Assembly (NCBI GenBank): GCA_923184405.1
Contig: OV299793.1
Coordinates: 2,017,758-2,081,757, forward strand
DNA: 64,000 nt
Origin: Neisseria meningitidis
GTDB lineage: Bacteria; Pseudomonadota; Gammaproteobacteria; Burkholderiales; Neisseriaceae
Direction of reading: 5' to 3'
Below, one piece after another: positions 9,160 to 22,291 of this stretch. A program made the translations under genes and the position numbers. Every line of letters starts with the position of its first letter. Position 1 is the stretch's first letter. The notes under the pieces are model-generated. The model saw only the letters and a program-made list of their open reading frames with translations. It did no database searches and was not told the origin of the DNA.

Positions 9160-11214
9160 TTACTCGCCCAAAAGCGCGATGTCGGCTACCGCGTTCATCT
9201 GCTCTGCAAACGGTTCAGCAGGTTCAAGCAGGTTTTGTTTTAGGCGGCATCTTCCGCCATCACCATCACGCCGTCGAAAGAAGGCATCGACGCGGTTTGA
9301 CGGAAGCCAGTTCGGACAAGGCGGTTTGGAAATTGCGCTGGCGACGGCGGCGGCGATTTTCGGCGCAAGCCTTGCGCGGCGGCAAAGAGGGCTTTTCTTC
9401 GTCCTGTTGCAGCAGGCTTTCATTGACTTCGCCCAACTCGGCATCGGCTTCAGCAGCAGGTTTTGTACGCGTTTGTTGGCGCAGCCAATGCGGCGGCTTC
9501 GGAGTTGTTTGAACGCGGCAGCGGCCTGCAGTTTGGCAGTCAAATCGTCAAACGGCGCGGCTGTTTGCAAAGTACGGCGGCAACGATGTCTTGCGGATAA
9601 TCGTTTGCAGCAACACAGCAAAACGCGCCTGCATAAAGTCAACGGTTTCAGACGGCGTTTTCGTTAAGCAAACCTTTGGGAAAGCTGTCAAATGCCGTCT
9701 GAATCCGTTCGTTCACGTCCAAACCGTACTGCATCAGCATCCGCAAAATACCCAAGGCGGCGCGGCGCGGGGCGTAGGGTCTTTGTCGATGGTCGGAATC
9801 AGACCGATGCCCCAAATGCCGACCAAGTTTCCAGTTTGTCCGCCAGTGCCACGGCGGCGGCAATTTTGCTTTCAGGCAGCTTGTCGTAAACAAAACGCGG
9901 TTGGTAGTGTTGCTCAATAGCTTCGGCGATTTCTTCGGTTTCGCCGTCAAGCGGGCATAGTATTTGCCCATCGTGCCTTGCAATTCGGGAACTCGCCGAC
10001 CATTTCAGTAACCAAATCGGCTTTGGCAAGACGCGCGGCGCGCTCGGCTGCGGCGGCATCCGCGTCCAACGCTTTAGCGATGTGGGCGGCAATGCTTTGC
10101 AAACGTTCGATGCGTTCGGCTTGCGAACCGATTTTGTTGTGGTACACCACGTTTTGCCAGCTTGGGCAGGCGGCTTTCCGAAGTCGCCTTTTGGTCTTGT
10201 TTGTAGAAGAACTCGGCATCAGACAAGGCGCGCGCGCAAGACGCGTTCGTTGCCTCAGATGATGTGCGACGGATCTTCAGTTTGCAGGTTGGAAACCAGC
10301 AGGAAGCGGTTCATCAGCTTGCCGAACTGCTCGAGCAGCGGGAAGTATTTTTGGTTTGCTGCATCGTCAGAATCAGGCATTCCTGCGGCCCGGCGAGGAA
10401 GTGTTCCTCAAAACCGGCTTCCAAAACAACGGTGTATTCGACCAGCGCAGTTACTTCGTCCAGCAATGCTTCATCGGCGGCAACGGTCGCGATCAGACGG
10501 AGCGCCTGCCAATCCAATGCCGTCAGAATCGCGGCTTTGCGCTCGGCAAACGAAGCGACGACATCGCGTTGCTCGCGCATTTGTGCGGCGTAGCAGTCGG
10601 CGTTTTCAATCGTGATTTCGCCGTTGGACAAGCGGTGTCCAAAGGTTTGATTGCTGCTTTGCAGACCCAAAACGCTGACGTTTACGATGTCGCCGCCGTG
10701 CAGCACAATCAGCCCGTGGACGGGGCGCGCGAAAGTAAACGTGCTGCTGCCCCAACGCATCACTTTCGGAATCGGCAGCTTTTTCACTGCGGCATTGATA
10801 ATGTCTTCCAAAAGCCCGCCCAACGGTTTGTCGGTTTGGACGTATTCGTAGGCGTACACGTCCTGCTTGCCGTCGTGGACGATGGTCAAGTCTTCGAATT
10901 ACGCCCCTGCACCGCGTGCGAAACCGTCCAAAGCCTTCGTCGGCGCACCGTCTTTTACGGCATTCGCCACGGCAGGACCGTTTTTTCACGACTTTCTGAT
11001 CAGCCCGAACGGCCATGACGCTTTGACTTGAACCGCCAAACGGTGCGGCGTAGCATAAGCGGTAAATTCGGCTGCGCCGTCAACCAGTTGCGCTTTTTCC
11101 AAGGTTTCGGCAACGGAAGACGTCAAAACGGCCACCCAGAAGATTCACGCCTTTGGGCGGAGAGCCCATCCGTAGAAACGCGCGATTACAAGGGACTGCT
11201 GCATCATTCGGCAT
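9160..11214 (-). CDS. glyS: Glycyl-tRNA synthetase beta subunit, many frameshifts as read
   Basis: Pieces in all three minus frames assemble into GlyS: the N-terminal region near 11150 is poor, then [98 protein letters not shown] and the end [16 protein letters not shown] at the stop 9160-9162. The beta subunit binds tRNA-Gly and pairs with GlyQ as alpha2beta2 in the cytosol. Roughly ten frame changes are present; as an essential gene these are probably sequence errors. It lies downstream of glyQ. Confidence 0.88.
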
Positions 11215-11342
11215 TCTATCACTTACGCTAATATGACTGTTCAAATGTTTCGACGTAACTCTATGACTGCAGTCACCCATGTACATACCGTCCTGCAGTT
11301 TGGAGGCGTGCACAATGGCGACATCTTCACGACCTGCCAGCC

Positions 11343-11621
11343 GTGAGACAATGGCTAATGTCTCGGTTTCGCCCCAGCTTCGCTTCACCGGATTTTCGAG
11401 ACTGGCACGAACTATCTTCCGCATTCAGCAACAGCAATGACCATTTCCAAGAAGATTGCGGCAAGAAACGACAATCTCCTCGAACCATAAATCGGCGCGA
11501 AGGATTCGAAAGCGACCTCAACCTGCTGCAAACAGCCTTGAGCGCCGATTATCAAGGTATGCAACGCGCCAAAATGCAGTTTTTTATGCAGACGGCGGTT
11601 CATTATGTGGAGTTCGATTAA
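11343..11621 (+). CDS. Unrecognised small ORF between glyS and glyQ
   Basis: Only the last part looks like protein: ESDLNLLQTALSADYQGMQ then RAKMQFFMQTAVHYVEFD before the stop at 11619-11621. I do not recognise the family. It is convergent with glyQ and divergent from glyS. The first half (11343-11460) may be in the wrong frame given the local error rate. No ribosome site supports the start. Apart from this frame I see nothing in 11215-11724. Confidence 0.3.
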   Translation: MRQWLMSRFRPSFASPDFRDWHELSSAFSNSNDHFQEDCGKKRQSPRTINRREGFESDLNLLQTALSADYQGMQRAKMQFFMQTAVHYVEFD

Positions 11622-11724
11622 AGGTTTGGGATTTGCATATAGACATTCTGTTTGTCCGCAGACTAGATAAAGCCTACACATACCGTACTGCCTTATCGAT
11701 ACGCAAAAAGGCGTTAAAAACCTG

Positions 11725-12637
11725 TCAGCCCACGTAGACGGTATTTATTTTTAATAAACGGAAGCCCAGTTTTTCGCGGCTTTCGACATATTTTTGCGCC
11801 ACGGCGCGGCTCAACGCGCGGATGCGCCCGATATAGGTGGTGCGTTCGGTTACGGAAATCGCGCCGCGTGCGTCCAAAAGGTTGAACGTATGCCCTGCTT
11901 TGAGAACCAGCTCGTAGGCGGGCAGCGCAAGGCTTGCTTCTTCAACGGCGAGCAGGCGTTTGGCTTGCGCTTCGTAGTCGTTGAACTGGCGCAGCAGCCA
12001 GTCGGCATCGCTGTATTCGAAGTTGTAGGTGGATTGCTCGACTTCGTTTTGGTGGTACACGTCGCCGTAAGTTACTGTATTCCGTCCAGCGTTTTTGCCC
12101 AAACGAGGTCATAGACGTTTTCTACGCCTTGCAGGTACATCGCCAAGCGTCCGATGCCGTAGGTAATTTCGCCGAGTACAGGCGTGCAGTCAATGCCGCC
12201 GACTTGCTGGAAATAGGTAAACTGCGCTACTTCCATGCCGTTGAGCCGGACTTCCAAGCCCAAACCCCATGCACCGAGGGTGGGGTTTTCCCAGTCGTCT
12301 TCGACAAAGCGGATGTCGTGGACTTTGGGATCGATGCCCAATTCGCGCAGGAGTCGAGATAAAGGTCTTGGATATTGGCGGGGGCGGGTTTAAGGACGAC
12401 TTGGAATTGGTAATAGTGTTGCAGGCGGTTGAAGTTGTCGCCGTAGCGGCCGTCTTTGGGGCGGCGGCTGGGTTGGACGTAGGCGGCAAACCAAGGCTCG
12501 GGACCGAGTGCGCGCAGGCAGGTGGCGGGGTGGGAAGTACCCGCGCCGACTTCCATGTCGAAAGATTGGATGACGGTGCAGCCTTTGTCTGCCCGTAATG
12601 TTTGCAGTTTGAAGATGATTTGTTGGAAGGTAAGCAT
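11725..12637 (-). CDS. glyQ: Glycyl-tRNA synthetase alpha subunit, frameshifted as read
   Basis: Starts [20 protein letters not shown] at 12637, then [19 protein letters not shown] (class II motif region), [56 protein letters not shown] and [20 protein letters not shown]. This is the catalytic half that makes glycyl-adenylate and charges tRNA-Gly with GlyS. Two frame changes (about 12350 and 12080) split it into three frames. Length is close to the normal 300 residues, and glyS follows on the same strand. Confidence 0.92.
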
Positions 12638-12740
12638 GGCTTATGATTCGATAAAATAAAGGGTTTATTTTACTGTTTCCATTGCTGTTTGGATAGGTTT
12701 ATCTCAAAGACAGACTGATTTGAAAACACGGCATACATGA

Positions 12741-12850
12741 TATAGTGGATTAAATTTAAACCAGTACAGCGTTGCCTCGCACTCTGGTCCGTACTATTTG
12801 TACCGTCTGCGGCTTCGTCGCCTTGTCCTGATTTTTGTTAATCCACTATA
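12741..12850. repeat. Correia repeat enclosed element, short type
   Basis: About 110 bp, TATAGTGGATTAAATTTAAA to ATCCACTATA, between divergent glyQ and the end of the atp operon. Confidence 0.95.
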
Positions 12851-12871
12851 TTTTCAAAACTTGGAAAAATA

Positions 12872-12899
12872 AAAAGCACGACCAAACGGTCGTGCTTTT
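12872..12899 (-). terminator. Terminator of the ATP synthase operon
   Basis: AAAAGCACGACC-AAAC-GGTCGTGCTTTT, a perfect stem just beyond the atpC stop. Unlike most terminators here it is not made of uptake sequences. Confidence 0.9.
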
Positions 12900-12914
12900 C
12901 CAAACCAAACAAGT

Positions 12915-13333
12915 TTATTTCTTGTGCGAACGGATATAGTCCAAAGTTTTGAGCTGTGCAATCGCAGCAGCCAATGCTTTATGCGCCTCCGCCAAAGCCT
13001 TATCGTCTTTAGCTTGGGAAATGCCCGCTTCTGCGGCTTTTTCGCCTCTTCCGCACGTGCCTGATCCATCTCCGCACTGCGGACGGCAACATCCGCCAAG
13101 ACAGTTACTTTATCAGGCTGTACTTCCAAAACACCGCCGAAACAGCAACCAAAACCTCTTTATCCTCGCCCGAACGGTCAAACGCAAAGCCCCGGCCGCA
13201 CCAAACTCATAATCGGCTCGTGTCGCGGGTAAATACCAAGCTCACCTTGAACGGTCGGAACCACTACAAAGCTGGCTTCGCCTGAATAGATGTTTTGCTC
13301 GCTACTGACCACCTCAACTTGCATGATGCTCAT
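12915..13333 (-). CDS. atpC: ATP synthase F1 epsilon subunit, frameshifted as read
   Basis: Starts at ATG 13331-13333 ([20 protein letters not shown]) behind GAGG. It continues [35 protein letters not shown] and ends with an alpha-helical tail [11 protein letters not shown]. Epsilon forms the central stalk with gamma and can inhibit ATP hydrolysis. Two or three single-base slips (about 13200, 13135, 13030) break the frame. Last gene of the operon, 15 bases after atpD. Confidence 0.9.
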
Positions 13334-13348
13334 GCCGACCTCCTCAGT

Positions 13349-14739
<1,391 letters not shown>

Positions 14740-14776
14740 TATCGTATCCTAATTTCCGTACAGGATTCAGACGGCA

Positions 14777-15649
14777 TCAGACAGCCGCCGCACCTACTAC
14801 AATTTCTGACAATTCCGTGGTAATCGCAGCTGACGCGATTTGTTATATACCAAACGCAACTCTTTGATGGCATTGCCTGCATTGTCTGTTGCAGCTTTCA
14901 TGGCAACCATGCGGGCTGCCTGTTCGGATGCCATATTGTCGCTCAACGCCTGATAAACCACAGACTCTAAATAGCGGCGAACCAGATATTCCAACACTGC
15001 AAGTGCAGTCGGTTCGTAGCGGTATTCCCAGCTGAACGGTGATTTGGGAGCTGAATCGCCAATCACGTTCTCACCGATAAGCAGCAATACTTCCATTCTC
15101 GGTTCTTGACGCATGGTATTGACAAAACCCGAATACACCGGATGGATTCTGTCAATTTCATGTTTCTCATACCGTTGGAAGAGTTCTGTCAAAGGTCCGA
15201 GCAGCATTTCCATTTTGGGGTATCGCCCAAATTTACGGCACTGGCAACCACATTCAGACCAATGCTCTGACACGCCATCAGACCTTTACTGCCAAGGCAT
15301 ACGATTTCCTCTTCAATACCTTGATTCCGATACTCTTGAACTTGTGCCAAAAACTTTTCAGCACGTTGGCGTTCAAACCGCCACACAAACCCTTATCAGA
15401 CGTAATCAAAATAAAACCGACACGTCTGATTTCCCGATGAGATTCCAGTAACGGAATACCATGATCGGTATTGGTTTGCGCAAGATGGCTCATCACCATA
15501 CGCACTTTTTCGGCATACGGACGCGCCAAACGCATCCGTTCCTGAGTCTTCCGCATTTTAGAGGTTGACACCATCTGCATCGCTTTAGTGATCTTTGGGG
15601 TATTCTGAACACTGCGGATTTTGGTGAGAATCTCTTTTCCTACTGCCAT
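14777..15649 (-). CDS. atpG: ATP synthase F1 gamma subunit, frameshifted as read
   Basis: [20 protein letters not shown] opens at 15649. Then [54 protein letters not shown], and in the last frame [40 protein letters not shown] and [10 protein letters not shown] at the TGA 14777-14779. Gamma is the rotating shaft of F1. There are frame changes near 15345, 15230 and 14820. A lone inverted uptake sequence lies just past the stop, inside the operon, before atpD. Confidence 0.93.
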
Positions 15650-15673
15650 TTCAGACTCCTTTCACTTCAAGCC

Positions 15674-17220
15674 TTATGCCTGATAGGCGTAAGAAGATTT
15701 GAAAGATTTCATGGCTGCTTCAAGCGTTTTCTCGCTCTCGTCGGACATTGCACCTGAAGCATTGACGGCTTCCAAAACTTCCGGATGTTGGGTACGGACA
15801 AAGCTCAAAAATTCAGATTCAAAAGCCGAGCTTTGGCAACCGGAACATCAGAATACGAACCGTTGTTGATTGCCCAAAGGGTCAAAGCCATTTCAGCCGT
15901 ATTCAACGTACTGAACTGTTTCTGTTTCATCAGTTCGGTTACGACTTCGCCATGCTCCAATTGTTTGCGCGTAGCTTCATCCAAATCGGATGCAAATTGC
16001 GAGAAAGCCGCCAATTCACGATATTGCGCCAACGCCAAACGGATACCGCCACCCAGCTTTTTAATCACTTTGGTTTGTGCAGCACCGCCTACGCGGGATA
16101 CGGAAATACCAGCATTGATTGCAGGACGGATACCGGCGTTGAAGAGGTCGGTTTCCAAGAAAATCTGACCGTCGGTAATCGAAATGACGTTAGTCGGAAC
16201 GAAAGCAGATACGTCGCCCGCTTAGGTTTCGATAATCGGCAACGCGGTCAGAGAACCGGTTTTGCCTTTTACTTCGCCGTTGGTCAATTTCTCCACTTCG
16301 TGTTCATTGACACGTGCTGAACGTTCCAACAGACTGGAGTGCAGGTAGAACATATCGCCAGGATAGGCTTCGCGGCCGGGCGGACGGCGCAAAAGCAGGG
16401 AAATTTGACGGTAAGCCACAGCCTGTTTGGACAAATCGTCATAAACAATCAAGGCATCTTCGCCGCGGTCGCGGAAGAATTCACCCATCGTACAACCGGA
16501 GAAAGGTGCGATATATTGCAATGCCGCCGCTTCAGATGCAGTTGCAGCAACCACGATGGTATGCTCCATCGCGCCATGCTCTTCCAATTTGCGGACCACG
16601 TTGGCAATAGAAGATGCTTTTTGACCGATAGCGACATAGATACAGATAACACCAGTACCTTTTTGGTTGACGATGGCATCCAATGCTACGGCCGTTTTAC
16701 CTGTCTGACGGTCGCCAATAATCAACTCACGCTGACCGCGACCGACAGGAACCATAGAGTCAATCGCCTTCAGACCGGTTTGCATCGGCTGGTCAACCGA
16801 TTTGCGCGCAATCACGCCCGGTGCGATTTTTTCGATAGGGGCGGTCAAAGTTGTATTAATCGGGCCTTTGCCGTCGATAGGCCGACCCAATGCATCAACG
16901 ACGCGTCCGACCAGTTCGCGTCCGACCAGCACTTCCAAGATACGACCGGTACAGGTAACCGTGTCGCCTTCTTTAATATGTTCGTACTCACCCAACACTA
17001 CGGCACCGACGGAGTCGCGCTCCAAGTTCATGGCCGAGCCGAAAGTGTTACCCGGGAATTCGAGCATCTCACCTTGCATCGCGTCTGACAAACCATGGAT
17101 GCGCACAATGCCGTCTGTAACAGAAAAAACGGTACCACGAGTACGCACTTCGGCATTTACAGACAGATTTTCGATCTTGGCTTTAATCAAATCGCTAATT
17201 TCAGCAGGATTAAGCTGCAT
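15674..17220 (-). CDS. atpA: ATP synthase F1 alpha subunit, in-frame stop and one frameshift as read
   Basis: [20 protein letters not shown] at 17220 leads into a clean 332-codon stretch with the P-loop GDRQTGKTA and [20 protein letters not shown]. At 16222-16224 a TAA replaces the expected Gln in IETQAGDVSAF; reading continues in frame as [20 protein letters not shown]. Near 15810 the frame slips before the C-terminus [11 protein letters not shown]. Alpha binds non-catalytic nucleotide. A C-to-T nonsense change in this protein should be severely damaging, so error is likelier than biology. Confidence 0.95.
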
Positions 17221-17230
17221 GAAAACTCTC

Positions 17231-17764
17231 CTAATTCGTCATAGTCGTGAACAAGGCACTCAATTTGCCTTGTACAGACAAATCCAAAACCTGATCACCC
17301 ACTTCAACTTCTATGCCGCCAATCAGCTCCGGTTCGATTTCGACAGAGATTTTCAGCTCGCTGTCGAAACGCTTATTCAGCATTTGCGCCAACTCGCCGA
17401 CCTGTTTGTCGGTCAACGGATAGGCACTGTAAATGACGGCAGATTTGATATGGTTGAATGATAAGGTCAAGTCTTGATATTGAGCATATACTTCCGGCAA
17501 TATCGACAAACGTTTCTGCCCGGCCAAGACGATAACAAAGTTTTTCAACTCCTTGTCTTTCAAACCGACCAAATCGATGAGGATATCTGCTTTTTCTGAA
17601 GCATTCGTTTCAGGACGGTCAATCAATGAAGCCACCTTCCCTTCCTGAACAACCGCCGCAAGTTTTTCCAGTCCGCCCAACCAAGACTCAATTTGGTTTT
17701 TTTCCTGAGCCGGACCGAACAATGCCTTTGCATAAGGTCTGGCAATCGTTGCGAACTCTGCCAT
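17231..17764 (-). CDS. atpH: ATP synthase F1 delta subunit
   Basis: Intact 177-residue frame, [20 protein letters not shown] to ALFTTMTN. The N-terminal helical domain and the C-terminal segment [20 protein letters not shown] are typical of the OSCP/delta family, which clamps alpha3beta3 to the peripheral stalk. It ends 10 bases before atpA and begins 4 bases after atpF. No interruption is seen, which contrasts with its neighbours. Confidence 0.95.
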   Translation of the reverse strand: MAEFATIARPYAKALFGPAQEKNQIESWLGGLEKLAAVVQEGKVASLIDRPETNASEKADILIDLVGLKDKELKNFVIVLAGQKRLSILPEVYAQYQDLTLSFNHIKSAVIYSAYPLTDKQVGELAQMLNKRFDSELKISVEIEPELIGGIEVEVGDQVLDLSVQGKLSALFTTMTN

Positions 17765-17768
17765 AAGA

Positions 17769-18239
17769 TTACAGCTCCTGTTTCAGGGTATCGAGCAGTT
17801 TTGCGTGTTTGGAAGCATCGACTTCGCTGCGCAAAATAGATTCGGCACCTTTGACAGCCAACACGGCAACCTGCTCGCGCAGGGATTCGCGTGCGCGGAA
17901 CAATTCCTGCTCCACATCGGCCTTTGCCTGAGCTGCAATGCGCGCCGCCTCGGAAGAAGCCTGTTCTTTGGCTTCTTCGACAATTTTGGCGGCACGTTTT
18001 TCGGCGTTGGCAACCATTTCGGAAACCTGATTACGCCCTTCTGCCAAGAGTTCTGCAACCTTTTTTTCAGCCTGCTCGAAATCGCTTTTACCACGCTCGG
18101 CGGCAGCCAAGCCTTCGGCGACTTTTGCGGCACGCTCATCCAAAGCTTTTGCAATCGGCGGCCACACGAATTTCATGGTAAACCATACCAAACCGAAAAA
18201 GACGATGATTTGAGCGAATAATGTTGCATTGATATTCAC
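17769..18239 (-). CDS. atpF: ATP synthase F0 b subunit
   Basis: Intact 156-residue frame. One N-terminal membrane helix ([20 protein letters not shown]) is followed by a long charged, alanine-rich helix (residues about 40-130) that forms the peripheral stalk dimer. It links the membrane sector to delta. Normal length for the family, within the atpE-F-H order. Confidence 0.95.
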
Positions 18240-18309
18240 GTTACTTAACCTTCGTACTGGGGTTAATCAAACAGGCTGCGCCTGTACGGAACGGACGAAT
18301 CCGTCCTGA

Positions 18310-18576
<267 letters not shown>

Positions 18577-18601
18577 CTACAAAACAAACTACTTAGGAAA
18601 A

Positions 18602-19466
<865 letters not shown>

Positions 19467-19487
19467 AATCTTTCACTCTCAACAATA

Positions 19488-19807
19488 CTAAAAAACCAAA
19501 TGGCTGACACCGAGCAGCCCCATCAGAAACGGGGCGAACACCAACGATTGATGCCATACAGCAAATACGGCGAGCATGGACAACAGCGACAGCACTACTT
19601 TTAAAATCTCTCCGAAGACGAACATCCTGCTTTGCAGGAAAGGGTTTCCCCTGAAAAGTTTTAAAAGTAAAACTGCAACAAACGTGGGAAGCAGGTAGGA
19701 CAAACCGCCACCGACCGCCGAAAGGAATCCGGCAAACCCCATACAGCAAAGGCAACTGCGGCGCATATGGACAATACGGCGGATTGTAGGATGATAATCT
19801 GCTTCAT
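19488..19807 (-). CDS. atpI: AtpI-like small membrane protein at the head of the atp operon, frameshifted
   Basis: The likely start is the ATG at 19805-19807 (MKQIIILQSAVLSICAAVAF). After one slip near 19735 it continues GFAGFLSAVGGGLSYLLPTF, LKLFRGNPFLQSRMFVFGEI and VFAPFLMGLLGVSHLVF. Four hydrophobic segments of an I-subunit-like protein are present. AtpI helps assemble the c-ring in other bacteria. First gene of the operon, 21 bases before atpB. Confidence 0.78.
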
Positions 19808-20126
19808 AAAGGGAATGTTTCCGCCTCGGATTTGGGGCGCGGCTAATATAATTTAGAAGCCTTATTACGTCAAGCGACAGTTAATCTTTGTGAAACAACG
19901 TATCCCAATCCGCCGCGCTCGCCGCCTGAATAACGGCGACAGGTGTCATTCTAACACACATTACATATAATTACAGGATATTAAGGAGTTTGTCCGCAAT
20001 TTCTTTACATTTTTAATGTTCTTACGTGATTTGTTTGCTTTACGTGGAAATAATAAAAAATCAACGCGAAATTGTAGCAGTTTATCGGTCGGATTGTCGG
20101 CAGTTTGGGGAATTTGCTCAATAAAC
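19808..20126. other. Intergenic region upstream of the atp operon
   Basis: About 320 bases without a convincing gene. It is AT-rich in its right half and presumably holds the atp promoter on the minus strand. I could not single out convincing -35/-10 boxes. Confidence 0.5.
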
Positions 20127-20162
20127 AAAAGGTCGTCTGAAAATATTTTCAGACGACCTTTT
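20127..20162 (-). terminator. Terminator built from a variant uptake sequence (AGGTCGTCTGAA)
   Basis: AAAAGGTCGTCTGAAAA / TTTTCAGACGACCTTTT pair perfectly. The stem uses AGGTCGTCTGAA, the dialect typical of N. mucosa-like commensals, not the ATGCCGTCTGAA used elsewhere in the window. It follows the lipoprotein gene. Confidence 0.85.
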
Positions 20163-20174
20163 CCGAATAAAGGA

Positions 20175-20513
20175 TTAGCAACGGCCTGCCGCTTTAAGCA
20201 AAGCATTGCATTGACTTTTGCCTTTGTGCGTTCCGCCTCCCAAACAAATTGCATCGGAAGTGGTAACGCCGATTGTGCTGATTACACTGGTAACATAGCA
20301 TTGGCTCACGCGCTTACCCACAGTTGCGGTAAAGTTGATGCGTATGCCTTCATTGTTGCGGTTGCTGATTTTTACGGCATTTGGGCTGACGCCCAAGGCA
20401 AACGCGGCACGTTCCTGAAGTTTCCGGTCGGAAACGGTTACATTATTGATTGAGCCGCAAACTGCTAATGCCAACGCAACGAACGCAGCCGAAACGATGA
20501 TGCGTGTGTTCAT
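20175..20513 (-). CDS. Small putative lipoprotein, unknown function
   Basis: Intact 112-residue frame. A signal peptide with lipobox LAVC|GS (Cys19) follows MNTRIIVSAAFVALALAVCG. The mature part has ISNRNNEGIRINFTATVGKR and ends in a small Cys-containing tail (SQCNALLKAAGRC). I do not recognise a named family. It has its own terminator with a commensal-type uptake sequence, suggesting acquisition by transformation from another Neisseria species. Convergence with neighbouring operons is absent: parB lies upstream on the same strand. Confidence 0.8.
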   Translation of the reverse strand: MNTRIIVSAAFVALALAVCGSINNVTVSDRKLQERAAFALGVSPNAVKISNRNNEGIRINFTATVGKRVSQCYVTSVISTIGVTTSDAICLGGGTHKGKSQCNALLKAAGRC

Positions 20514-20646
20514 AATTTCCTCGAAAATTAAAAATGAAAACAGGAAAACGATTCTTACGTGAAGCAGAAAATGTCAATAGAATTATATTTCCCACTTAAA
20601 ATCTGGAAAGCTATTCTCTATATTTCAGACGGTATATCCCGCAAAA

Positions 20647-21503
20647 TTAAGGTCGGTAATCTATGCCCAACTGCTTCAAGATATGGTCGAAGGTTTCGAG
20701 CGTGTCGAAATGCAGGATGATTTTGCCTTTTTATGGTTGGCGGTTTTGATTTCGGCGTTGACACCCAGTTTTTCAGTCAGCAAATCATTCAGGCGGCCGA
20801 TGTCGGCGGCGGCAGTTTTTTTGGGCTCAGGACGTTTGTTTTGAAGGGCGGCTTGGCTGCGGCGTTCGACTTCACGCACCGACCAGCCGTTTTTGACGGC
20901 CATTTGCGCCAATTCGAGCTGTTCGACGACGGGCAGGGTCAGCAGTGCGCGGGCGTGCCCCATTTCGAGGCGGCGTTGGTAAGCATTTCCTGCACGGGTT
21001 CGGGCAGGCTTAAAAGGCGCAGGCTGTTGGAAATCGCGCTTCGGCTTTTACCGACGGCTTGGGCGATGGTTTCGTGGGTCAGTCCGAACTCGTCGGCAAG
21101 GCGTTTCAAGCCTTGTGCTTCTTCGATGGGGTTGAGGTTTTCGCGCTGGAGGTTTTCGATCAAACCCATTGCCAACGCGGTTTCGTCGCTGATGGTTTTG
21201 ATAACGGCGGGGATTTCGGTCAGGCCTACAATCTGTGCGGCACGCCAACGCCGCTCCCCGCAATCAGTTCGTATCGGGACAGTCCGTGTTCGCGCACGAT
21301 GACGGGCTGCATCACGCCATGTGCCTTAATCGAATCCGCCAGCTCCTGCAAGGCTTCGTCATCGATTTGAACACGCGCCTGATAGCGGCCGGGCCGGATA
21401 TCTTTAACCGCAACCGTGGTCAATCGGTCGCCGCTGCTGTTGTCTGCGCCGTTGGCGAGCAGCGAATCCAAACCGCGCCCCAATCCGCCTTTTACTTTGC
21501 CAT
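20647..21503 (-). CDS. parB: Chromosome partitioning protein ParB, frameshifted as read
   Basis: From ATG 21501-21503: [51 protein letters not shown], then in other frames [20 protein letters not shown] (ParB box II, CTPase region) and the helix-turn-helix [20 protein letters not shown]. The end is [17 protein letters not shown] at TAA 20647-20649. ParB loads at parS and spreads to segregate origins. Slips lie near 21240, 20970 and 20735. No parA is adjacent. Confidence 0.92.
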
Positions 21504-21611
21504 ACCGCCCTCCCGTGCCTATTCAGATAGGATGTTAAATCGGATATTTTATCGGATATTGGGTGTTGCTGACAATTTGTATCCGTATTTATCGGATTTC
21601 TGTTTTTTCAC

Positions 21612-21617
21612 TATAAT
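21612..21617 (+). promoter_or_regulatory. Possible -10 box for ubiX
   Basis: TATAAT about 40 bases before the ubiX start. No clear -35 at the right spacing, so only suggestive. Confidence 0.4.
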
Positions 21618-21657
21618 AGCTAATTTGCCGTTGCAGGCGGTTTTATGGGAAAGGCGG

Positions 21658-22230
21658 ATGATGGTACGGCGTTTGATAATCGGCATCAGTGGGGCGAGCG
21701 GTTTCCAATACGGCGTGAAGGCTTTGGAACTTTTACGCGCGCAAGATATCGAAACGCACCTTGTGGTATCGAAAGGTGCGGAGATGGCGCGCGCTTCGGA
21801 AACGGCTTATGCGAGAGATGAGGTATATGCCTTGGCGGACTTCGTGCATCCGATCGGCAATATCGGGGCGTGCATTGCCAGCGGTACGTTTAAAACGGAC
21901 GGGATGCTGGTCGCCCCCTGTTCGATGCGGACGCTTGCCTCGGTCGCGCACGGCTTCGGCGACAACCTCTTGACGCGTGCGGCGGATGTGGTTTTGAAGG
22001 AAAGGCGGCGGCTGGTGCTGATGGTGCGCGAAACGCCGCTGAACCTTGCCCATTTGGACAATATGAAGCGGGTAACGGAAATGGGCGGCGTGGTGTTTCC
22101 CCCTGTTCCTGCGATGTACCGCAAACCGCAGACGGCGGACGACATAGTGGCGCACAGTGTTGCACACGCTTTGTCGCTGTTCGGAATCGATACGCCGGAT
22201 TCGGCGGAATGGCAGGGAATGGCGGATTAA
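21658..22230 (+). CDS. ubiX: Flavin prenyltransferase UbiX (Pad1 family)
   Basis: Intact. [20 protein letters not shown] gives the GASG FMN-binding start, followed by [20 protein letters not shown] and [20 protein letters not shown], the conserved phosphate-binding region. It makes prenylated FMN, the cofactor UbiD needs for ubiquinone synthesis. Start chosen at the ATGATG (21658 or 21661) behind GGAAAGG; the frame stays open far upstream, but that part overlaps parB antisense. Divergent from parB. About 190 residues, normal. Confidence 0.94.
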   Translation: MMVRRLIIGISGASGFQYGVKALELLRAQDIETHLVVSKGAEMARASETAYARDEVYALADFVHPIGNIGACIASGTFKTDGMLVAPCSMRTLASVAHGFGDNLLTRAADVVLKERRRLVLMVRETPLNLAHLDNMKRVTEMGGVVFPPVPAMYRKPQTADDIVAHSVAHALSLFGIDTPDSAEWQGMAD

Positions 22231-22236
22231 AGGACA

Positions 22237-22274
22237 AAAATGCCGTCTGAACACGGATACGGTTCAGACGGCAT
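22237..22274. terminator. DUS-pair terminator shared by ubiX and metQ
   Basis: AAAATGCCGTCTGAAC and GTTCAGACGGCAT pair; it lies between the convergent ends of ubiX and metQ. Confidence 0.88.
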
Positions 22275-22291
22275 CATTTTATACGACTGCC

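Noticed and set aside
10356..11018. 220-codon plus-strand frame
   Set aside because: Antisense to glyS. No family resemblance, and explained by the codon bias of the gene beneath.
16339..17088. 249-codon plus-strand frame
   Set aside because: Shadow of atpA with no recognisable protein features.
21235..22230. 331-codon plus-strand frame through ubiX
   Set aside because: Its first 140 codons are antisense to parB. The conserved protein begins at the ATG near 21660 behind a ribosome site.
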